64,000 nt of DNA, taken from assembly GCA_021156365.1 (NCBI GenBank), contig JAJNDK010000009.1, forward strand, positions 172,573 to 236,572, in the 5' to 3' direction. The stretch's first letter is position 1. Every line of letters starts with the position of its first letter. Shown one piece after another: positions 57,954 through 64,000 of the stretch. The notes beneath the pieces were generated by a model. The model had not been told where the DNA came from. It was given only the letters and a program-made list of their open reading frames with translations, and did no database searches. A program made the position numbers and the translations under genes. Source of the DNA: Bacteroidota bacterium (GTDB lineage: Bacteria > Bacteroidota > Bacteroidia > B-17B0 > Aurantibacillaceae).

Positions 57954-60362
57954 TTACTGAATAACAATTTTACGGATGGTTTGACCTTTGGCCGATCGTA
58001 CCGTTATAAAATAAACGCCGGTTTCCATTCCTGTGCAATCGATCGTGTTTTTTACCTGTTGTGTTTTCGAACTGTAAACCGATTGCCCTAAAGTGTTCAT
58101 CATGTCAATACTTGTTTCGCCCGGACTGGTTCCCAGGTCAACAGTTAGTGATGAATTTGCAGGAACCGGGTAAATGCTCACATTCAATTCGTGACCGGAT
58201 CCTTTTATTCCGATGGTAGAATTCGGTGACCGGACATTGGAACGCGAAGTATTGATCAGTCCGGAAATTGCATCATTGCTTCCGTCTGTTCTCATCGTGG
58301 AGGTGCAGCTGGAAGACCAGGTGGTTTCCGTTCTCCAGGTACCGGTGGCTACAAAAGTTGAATAATTCGGATCGGTATAAAAGGTGGAAGATGCACTCAG
58401 CACCTGTATGACCGTATAATTCCCGTTCGAAATATTATCCCGTTTAAAAATATAGTTATTCAGTCCCGCCACCGGTGTTGACTGACCTTCGATCCTGTAT
58501 TCACTCCATACAAAATTCCCCAGGCTGTTCTGCATAAAAATGCTTTGGTGATAGAGGCTCATCGGGCTTAAATTACCACAGGTATCTTTTATAGCGATCT
58601 TATATCTCCAGGAAGAAACATTGGGATCTCCATTGGCTGCATACAGTGAGCGCAGGGTGTCGGCAAACTCACTCAGCGAATCGTAAGGCAGTTTACCTAT
58701 TATTCCATATGCATTGTTAGCTGTGTCGCGGTACACATAAAATGTATCTGTCATCGGATACAATGTTTTGTCCCAGTAGATCACATTGTTTAGCGAAAGG
58801 CTGTCGACCGTAACCCTGCAGATATCGGGTGTAGGCGGTGTATAAATACTCACCGTTACATTGGCGCTGTTGTGACAGCCATTGGTATCTGTACCTGTAA
58901 CTGTAAACAGATTGGTTGAATCCACATTATACGGAACACCATCTACTACCCCATCTGTCCAGACATAGCTTGAAGCGCCGCTACCCGTAAATACTACAGG
59001 ATTGCCCGGACAAACCAACGTGCTACTCACATTTGCAGTAACAGGATCCGGCGGAATAACAGGGATTATTAAAGTATCGGTATCCCAACAACCATTAATG
59101 AGACCCAATAGTATGTAAGTGTTTGTGGCTGCCGGAAAAAAAGACGCTCCGCTTACAACAGATGCCGGATTCCAGGCATACAAGGTGGCTCCCGATGCAG
59201 AGAGTACAAGCGAATCGCCCGGACAAAGAATACTGTCGCTTGCACTTATCTGCACAACAGGCAGTGCATTGTTCAGCAAAACAGACATGTTGTTCCCGGC
59301 GTAATTCGCTGTGGCTATATCTGCTTTCGTATCATTATTAAAATCAGCTGTACAAATGGACGAGGCATTGGGATCTGAAAAAGACAAAGGCGCCCCGAAA
59401 TTCCCGGCTCCATCGCCCAGCACCACTACTGCCGCATTGTTGTGTGAAGCCACTAGATCAGGATTTCCATCGGAATCAAAATCGGCGCAGGAAATTCCCT
59501 CAAAGGAAGCGGTGGTGCCAATAGTGAATGTAAGTGGTGTTCCAAACACACCCGAGCCATCATTGAACAGGATCTTCATAGAGCCTGCTGTATGTGCAAT
59601 AGCAATATCCTGATCACCGTCCAGGTCAAAATCTCCTGTAGTTACTGAAGCCATGCCGATACCAAGGCCTGGATAATTTACAGCTGTGGCAAAGCTTCCC
59701 GCACCGGTGCCTATCAGTACAGAAATATCACCGGCACCCGAGGCACCACCATTGTAGGTAATAACATCAGGGATATTATCTCCGTTCAGATCTGCAATGC
59801 TGATTGCAATAGGACCTACACCTACGTTAAAGTCCGTAAAAGCGCCGTAAGTTCCTGCACCAGTTCCCGATTCCGCATACAGGGAAACAACATTTGTAGC
59901 GCTGTTGGTGAGCACTATATCCACAAAGCCATCTGCATTAAAATCACCGCTTCCGATGGCCACGGGATTAGTGCCGCCGGTGTATCCGTTAACCGCGCTA
60001 AATCCTCCCGTACCGTCATTCAGTGCTACATTCATTGCACTTCCGCCGATGCTGGTAAATGCGATATCCTGGAAATTGTCGCCGTTAAAATCCGCTTTGC
60101 AAATGCACAAAACGAATCCTGTAGCGGGAATAGGAGTAGCCGGACCGAAAGTACCATTACCCGCTCCGGAAAAAACAGAAATACTACTACTCTGGGCATT
60201 GGTCACCGCGAGATCCTGGTTACCATCATTATTAAAATCGCCGGCTACAATAGCGTAGGGAGCTGTGCCGGTAGGGTAATCCGCATGGGGAGTGAAACAA
60301 ACCTGGGCACTAAGGCCCATCGCTGAGAACACAAGCCACGCCATGAAGTAATTCTTTTTCAT
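57954..60362 (-). CDS. FG-GAP repeat T9SS surface protein, family member 3
   Basis: 802 residues, signal peptide to LSAQ (residue 20). Residues ~25-390 have seven FG-GAP/VCBS blades with Ca-type loops (DFNNDGNQD, DFNGDNFQD, DFNADGFVD, DLNGDNIPD, DFDLDGDQD, DFDSDGNPD, DFNNDTKAD). Two Ig/PKD-like units follow (ASDSILCPGDSLVLSASGATLYAW; STLVCPGNPVVFTGSGASSYVWTDGVVDGVPYN). The shared C-terminal module is PDICRVTVDSLSLNNVIYWDKTLYPMTDTFYVYRD ... INTSRSNVRSPNSTIGIKG, then a type A sorting domain (VSIYPVPANSSLTVDL ... GVYFITVRSAKGQTIRKIVIQ). The same stalk as members 1 and 2 sits behind a different propeller. Confidence 0.88.
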   Translation of the reverse strand: MKKNYFMAWLVFSAMGLSAQVCFTPHADYPTGTAPYAIVAGDFNNDGNQDLAVTNAQSSSISVFSGAGNGTFGPATPIPATGFVLCICKADFNGDNFQDIAFTSIGGSAMNVALNDGTGGFSAVNGYTGGTNPVAIGSGDFNADGFVDIVLTNSATNVVSLYAESGTGAGTYGAFTDFNVGVGPIAISIADLNGDNIPDVITYNGGASGAGDISVLIGTGAGSFATAVNYPGLGIGMASVTTGDFDLDGDQDIAIAHTAGSMKILFNDGSGVFGTPLTFTIGTTASFEGISCADFDSDGNPDLVASHNNAAVVVLGDGAGNFGAPLSFSDPNASSICTADFNNDTKADIATANYAGNNMSVLLNNALPVVQISASDSILCPGDSLVLSASGATLYAWNPASVVSGASFFPAATNTYILLGLINGCWDTDTLIIPVIPPDPVTANVSSTLVCPGNPVVFTGSGASSYVWTDGVVDGVPYNVDSTNLFTVTGTDTNGCHNSANVTVSIYTPPTPDICRVTVDSLSLNNVIYWDKTLYPMTDTFYVYRDTANNAYGIIGKLPYDSLSEFADTLRSLYAANGDPNVSSWRYKIAIKDTCGNLSPMSLYHQSIFMQNSLGNFVWSEYRIEGQSTPVAGLNNYIFKRDNISNGNYTVIQVLSASSTFYTDPNYSTFVATGTWRTETTWSSSCTSTMRTDGSNDAISGLINTSRSNVRSPNSTIGIKGSGHELNVSIYPVPANSSLTVDLGTSPGETSIDMMNTLGQSVYSSKTQQVKNTIDCTGMETGVYFITVRSAKGQTIRKIVIQ

Positions 60363-60427
60363 AGGTTTTAATTATTAAATGAATACTATCTATTGGCCGG
60401 TATAATAAAGATACAATTTTTTTGAGA

Positions 60428-60446
60428 CCGGCAAAAAAATTGCCGG
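60428..60446. other. Hairpin upstream of surface protein member 3
   Basis: CCGGCAA (60428-60434) and TTGCCGG (60440-60446), perfect 7-bp stem with an A5 loop, in the leader/promoter region of member 3. Could be an operator or mRNA structure. Confidence 0.4.
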
Positions 60447-60479
60447 CATTAAATGCTTTCAAAATTCCATAAAAGCAAA

Positions 60480-60510
60480 ATCCTCCCGACTATTTTATAA
60501 GCCGGAGGAT
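60480..60510 (-). terminator. Terminator after surface protein member 4
   Basis: ATCCTCC (60480-60486) pairs with GGAGGAT (60504-60510), extended by CGG/CCG partially. On the minus strand it is followed by TTTTGCTTTT. It ends the gene at 60536. Confidence 0.8.
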
Positions 60511-60535
60511 CCGAAAAAAATCTATTAGATTGAGT

Positions 60536-63430
60536 TTACTGAATAACCACTTTACGGATGGATTGACCTTTGAGTGATCTTACCGTAATGAAATAAACGC
60601 CGGTTTCCATTCCTGTGCAATCGATCGTGTTTTTTACCTGTTGTGTTTTCGCACTGTAAACCGATTGTCCGAGCGTGTTTACCATTTCTATGCTTGTTTC
60701 TCCCGGAGCAGTTCCTAACTCAACTGTTAAGGATGTACTTGCCGGAACCGGATAGACACTTACATTCAATTCGTTCTTCAGTTCTTTTATACCTATCGAG
60801 CTTGGCGATTTGATATTGGAACGGGAAGTGTTGATAGCACCAAAGATCATATCATTGCTGCCATTTATACGCATAGAAGATGTACAGCTATTCGACCAGG
60901 TGGTTTCGGTTCTCCAGGTACCTGTCGGGAAAGAAGAGAAGCTGCCATCGGTATACGAAGTGGAAGACGCACTTAATACCTGGATCACAATATAATTTCC
61001 GGAGGAGGTATTGTCACGTTTAAAAACATAATTGTTCAGTCCTGATACAGGAGTTCCCTGTCCTTCTATTTTATATTCGCTCCAGGAGAAATTCCCTCCG
61101 GTGTTCTGCATGAAAATACTCTGGTGATACAAGCCCAAAGGACCCATTGTTCCACAGGTATCTTTGATCGCAATTTTATACCTCCAGGAAGAAACATTCG
61201 GATCTCCATTGGCTGGATATAAAGTACGAAGCGTATCCGTGAACTGGCTGAGCGAATCGTGATGCACTTTACCGATAACTGCATATGCATTGTTAGCCAG
61301 ATCGCGGTACACATAAAAACTATCTGCCATCGGGTAGAGTGTTTTGTCCCAATAGATCACATTGTTCTGTGAAAGACTGTCCACCGTGATCCTGCAAATT
61401 TCCGGAGCCGGAGGAATGTTGACTGTAACGTTTACTGTTGCTGTTGCATCACAACCATTGAGATCCATACCGGTTACTGTATAGGTTTGAGTTCCATTTA
61501 CGGCATGCGGAACTCCATTGGTTACACCACCGGACCAAACGTAAGAGTTGGCACCGTTGCCTGTAAATATTACCGGCGTACCTGCGCAGATAATTGTGTG
61601 ATCTGCACTTGCACCAACATTCGGAGCGGGGACAAAACTTATCGTTGCAGTTGCTGTATCTGCACAACCACTGGTGGTACTCAACAACTGCAGTGTATAT
61701 GTTCCCGGTGCTGTTACGTTAGTCGAAGGGTTGTTGGGTGTTGTACCTGCTGCTACCGGCACATTTGGGCCTGTCCATTGGTAATTATTTCCTCCGCTCG
61801 ATCCCGCCGAGCTCAGGATATATGGATCATTCTGACATACCGGTGAGCCGGAAGCGATCACTGCAACCGGTGAAGGAGTTACGCCAACCGTTGTTGTGAT
61901 ATTGGTGACACATCCCGTCAGACCAGTGCCAGTTAGTGTATACGTATGAGTAGTCGCAGGGAAATACGGTACTCCTATTTGCACCCCATCGCTCCAGGAG
62001 AGCGTTACATTGGGGTCACTGCTACCCTGGCTGAACATAACCGATTGTCCTGAACATACCGGTGACGGTGCGTTGCCATATATATTGGGAGGAAACACTG
62101 CGGTAATAGTAAGCGTATCGGTATCCGAGCAACCGTCTGTGGTTGTGCCCGTGACAGTAAAAGTAGTTTGCATGGGCCCCATAACCTGGAACGGGGTATT
62201 GTCGACAGGAACACCCGGTTGCAAATTAGGCTGCCAGGTATAAGTAGCAGTACCCGCACTCACGGTGCCAATCAAGGTAAGCATACTGTTCGCACAGACG
62301 GAAGTGTCAGAAGCTGTAGCATGCACTACCGGAACTACCGCGTTATTCAGGAGAACCGACATGCTGTTGGAGTTAAAGCTCGCTGTTGCAAGATCCGTCC
62401 TGCCATCACCATTAAAATCCGCTGCACATATTTCGCGCGGGCCAAAGTCGGTAGGAAACGACTGAAATGCTCCAAAAGCCCCACTCCCATTACCTAATAT
62501 TATATTGGCCGTGTTTAAGTAATCCGTTGGCACAGCAATATCCACTTTGCCATCCGCATTGAAATCTCCGGTTGCCATGCTGGAGATATTATTGCTACCA
62601 CAGTTATAGTTAGTAGCAGCCGCCAGCACTCCTGTGCCATTATTGAGCAGTATGGATATATTATTGACATTCATATGACCCACAGCAATATCCATATCCC
62701 CATCCCCGTCAAAGTCGTTTGAAATTACCGCACCCGGAGCAGTAGAAGCCGCATAATTAACCCGTGGAGCAAAACCTCCCGTTCCATTACCGATCAATAC
62801 AGATATGTTATTGGAACCATAATTGCCTGTTACCACATCCGCTTTGGTATCTCCATTGAGATCTACAACCACCACTGCCTGCGGATTGGTGCCGGCTGCA
62901 AAGTTCGTATTCGGGCCAAAACTTCCGGTACCATCGCCCAGGAACACAGATATATTCCCTGTGCTGTAGTTAGGTGTAACAATATCCATAAATCCATCGC
63001 TGTTGAAATCCCCTGCACCGATATCCTGCGGGAAACTTACGCCACTGAAACTGGTGCCGGTGGTAAATCCTCCAAAGCCATCGTTCAGCAAAATGTTGAT
63101 CGTTCCACCCATATTACTGAAATAAACGATGTCTTTGAATGCATCACCGTTAAAGTCTGCAGCTGCCATTGTCATAGGTCCCATTACAGTAGCATAGATC
63201 CCTGGCGCCGCAAAATTTCCCAATCCGTCACCCAGCCAAACATATACATTATTATCTCCGTTATTGATAACTACGATATCCTTTTTAGCGTCATTATTAA
63301 AATCTTCGGTTAGCATTTCACTGGGATTGGTGCCAGCAATGTAATCTGTGTGAAGCATAAAACACACCTGCGCATTTGACTTAAAGAATGTTGCAACGAA
63401 CAACAACGACAGGAAATAAAGTTTATTCAT
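60536..63430 (-). CDS. FG-GAP repeat T9SS surface protein, family member 4
   Basis: 964 residues, signal peptide MNKLYFLSLLFVATFFKSNAQ. Seven FG-GAP/VCBS blades (DFNNDAKKD, DFNGDAFKD, DFNSDGFMD, DLNGDTKAD, DFDGDGDMD, DFNADGKVD, DFNGDGRTD), then four Ig/PKD-like units of ~75-85 residues with paired cysteines (about residues 365-690; SVCANSMLTLIG, SPVCSGQSVMFSQG, GSPVCQNDPYILSS, IICAGTPVIFTGNGANSYVWSGGVTNGVPHAV). The shared module follows (PEICRITVDSLSQNNVIYWDKTLYPMADSFYVYRDLANN ... INTSRSNIKSPSSIGIKELKNEL) and a type A sorting domain (VSVYPVPASTSLTVELG ... GVYFITVRSLKGQSIRKVVIQ). The largest member; differs from member 3 mostly by two extra Ig-like units. Confidence 0.88.
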   Translation of the reverse strand: MNKLYFLSLLFVATFFKSNAQVCFMLHTDYIAGTNPSEMLTEDFNNDAKKDIVVINNGDNNVYVWLGDGLGNFAAPGIYATVMGPMTMAAADFNGDAFKDIVYFSNMGGTINILLNDGFGGFTTGTSFSGVSFPQDIGAGDFNSDGFMDIVTPNYSTGNISVFLGDGTGSFGPNTNFAAGTNPQAVVVVDLNGDTKADVVTGNYGSNNISVLIGNGTGGFAPRVNYAASTAPGAVISNDFDGDGDMDIAVGHMNVNNISILLNNGTGVLAAATNYNCGSNNISSMATGDFNADGKVDIAVPTDYLNTANIILGNGSGAFGAFQSFPTDFGPREICAADFNGDGRTDLATASFNSNSMSVLLNNAVVPVVHATASDTSVCANSMLTLIGTVSAGTATYTWQPNLQPGVPVDNTPFQVMGPMQTTFTVTGTTTDGCSDTDTLTITAVFPPNIYGNAPSPVCSGQSVMFSQGSSDPNVTLSWSDGVQIGVPYFPATTHTYTLTGTGLTGCVTNITTTVGVTPSPVAVIASGSPVCQNDPYILSSAGSSGGNNYQWTGPNVPVAAGTTPNNPSTNVTAPGTYTLQLLSTTSGCADTATATISFVPAPNVGASADHTIICAGTPVIFTGNGANSYVWSGGVTNGVPHAVNGTQTYTVTGMDLNGCDATATVNVTVNIPPAPEICRITVDSLSQNNVIYWDKTLYPMADSFYVYRDLANNAYAVIGKVHHDSLSQFTDTLRTLYPANGDPNVSSWRYKIAIKDTCGTMGPLGLYHQSIFMQNTGGNFSWSEYKIEGQGTPVSGLNNYVFKRDNTSSGNYIVIQVLSASSTSYTDGSFSSFPTGTWRTETTWSNSCTSSMRINGSNDMIFGAINTSRSNIKSPSSIGIKELKNELNVSVYPVPASTSLTVELGTAPGETSIEMVNTLGQSVYSAKTQQVKNTIDCTGMETGVYFITVRSLKGQSIRKVVIQ

Positions 63431-63642
63431 GGGGTAGATTTAATAATTTGTATTTGCTTTTTTACAATCAATCGAAATTTTCTGAAAATAAAAAATTTAA
63501 AGATAAACTATTTTCCTGAAAAACAAATGGCACCTATAAATACCATAAGGAACTCATTATCAGATGCCTCATTCTACACTATAACAAATTGTTTTTAAGG
63601 TTGTTAATATGAAAATAAACGAAGATCGGGCTTAAGCCATGC

Positions 63643-64000
63643 CTATTGAATGATGACTTTCCGGGTGGCTTGTCCGTTTGCAGATTGGATGGAAATAAAA
63701 TAAACTCCCGCTTCCATATGGCTGCAATCGATAACTGTTCTTTTCTGTATACTGTTCGTAGTATACACAAACTGACCCAGGACGTTTTCGATACATATGG
63801 TCGCTTCCGAAGAAAGACCTGCTATATCGATGGTGATGGATTCGTTTGCAGGAACAGGGTATACATCCACTTTTAAAACACTCTTGTTCGTTTGGATGCC
63901 GATAGTAGAAGTAGGTGATTTGATATTGGAACGGGATGTATTGATAGCGCCCATCGCCTGGTTCGATCCATTCAACCGTGCGGTAGACATACATGAGAAG
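63643..64000 (-). CDS. C-terminal end of a fifth T9SS surface protein of the same family (truncated)
   Basis: The frame is open to the right edge. The residues entering the window are FSCMSTARLNGSNQAMGAINTSRSNIKSP, matching FSCTSTARMNGSNQMMGAINTSRSNIKSP of member 2, so the gene continues beyond 64000; the Met at 63990 is internal. A linker TSTIGIQTNKSVLK leads to a type A sorting domain (VDVYPVPANESITIDI ... GVYFISIQSANGQATRKVIIQ). Only ~119 residues are visible. The N-terminal propeller type cannot be known. Confidence 0.85.
   Translation of the reverse strand, partial: FSCMSTARLNGSNQAMGAINTSRSNIKSPTSTIGIQTNKSVLKVDVYPVPANESITIDIAGLSSEATICIENVLGQFVYTTNSIQKRTVIDCSHMEAGVYFISIQSANGQATRKVIIQ

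Noticed and set aside
1..64000. tRNA, rRNA, riboswitch or insertion sequence
   Set aside because: Reading both strands by eye I found no cloverleaf with a GTTCRA-type T arm outside genes, no rRNA-like stretch, no known aptamer and no transposase. Small structured RNAs could still be missed.

Overview
The window is a gene-dense stretch of a Bacteroidota chromosome. Evidence: many secreted proteins end in a type IX secretion (T9SS) type A sorting domain (PNP motif near its start, final segment rich in KV/RK+IV); promoters fit the Bacteroidota pattern TTG-N18-20-TAnnTTTG; and Bacteroidota families occur throughout (head GIN DUF2807, DUF2141, TonB receptors with an N-terminal carboxypeptidase-like domain, Sua5, SBBP and FG-GAP surface proteins). 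Genus and family cannot be read from the sequence. I see no rRNA, tRNA, CRISPR array, transposase or prophage gene.

Layout. 1-8.2 kb: a truncated SBBP-type secreted protein, a DUF2141 protein, a cluster of four palindromic repeats, then leftward genes including ald, a DUF4258 protein, sua5 and fabD, and an FG-GAP T9SS protein. 8.3-11.4 kb: an accessory patch with an AT-rich DUF4062 gene, a Bacteroidota-type hypothetical, and an array of 20 in-phase 21-bp units that would encode heptapeptide repeats. 11.4-18.8 kb: a membrane protein/histidine kinase/NarL-type regulator operon, hypotheticals, a thioredoxin-like/OmpA fusion and murF. 18.9-26 kb: a repeat element, a small membrane-anchored protein, yidD, a TonB receptor with a lipoprotein partner, and a T9SS protein divergent from an OmpR-type two-component system, with four helically phased GTTAAA boxes between them.

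26-37.6 kb is mostly housekeeping and metabolism: a TPR-like protein, a membrane-cytochrome c fusion, an NAGPA-like protein, an SDR, an amino-acid permease, a DUF2807/beta-barrel fusion, DUF2071, an ElaA acetyltransferase, rimM, a tRNA1(Val) methyltransferase, folA and a universal stress protein. 37.6-47.5 kb: a Fic protein bracketed by twin terminators and preceded by a 38-bp direct repeat, two paralogous repeat proteins, kdsA, a heme-motif protein pair, a lipid kinase, a choice-of-anchor L/OmpA fusion, a Cys/Lys-rich peptide, a thioredoxin-like protein without CxxC, and a fatty acid desaturase. 47.7-64 kb: a highly repetitive T9SS surface protein, a thioredoxin-fold-like secreted protein, clpB, and five large T9SS surface proteins (the last cut by the window edge). 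At least four of these five share one C-terminal module placed behind two different propeller-type N-termini; the fifth shows only the end of that module.

Common themes are the cell surface (T9SS cargo, OmpA anchors, TonB uptake) and promoters lying almost on the start codon, which suggests leaderless or very short-leader mRNAs. The most unusual items are the 21-bp/63-bp heptapeptide array, the phased GTTAAA operator, the module-swapped T9SS family, the paired GDIYxNGSK repeat proteins, and the Fic operator/terminator arrangement.
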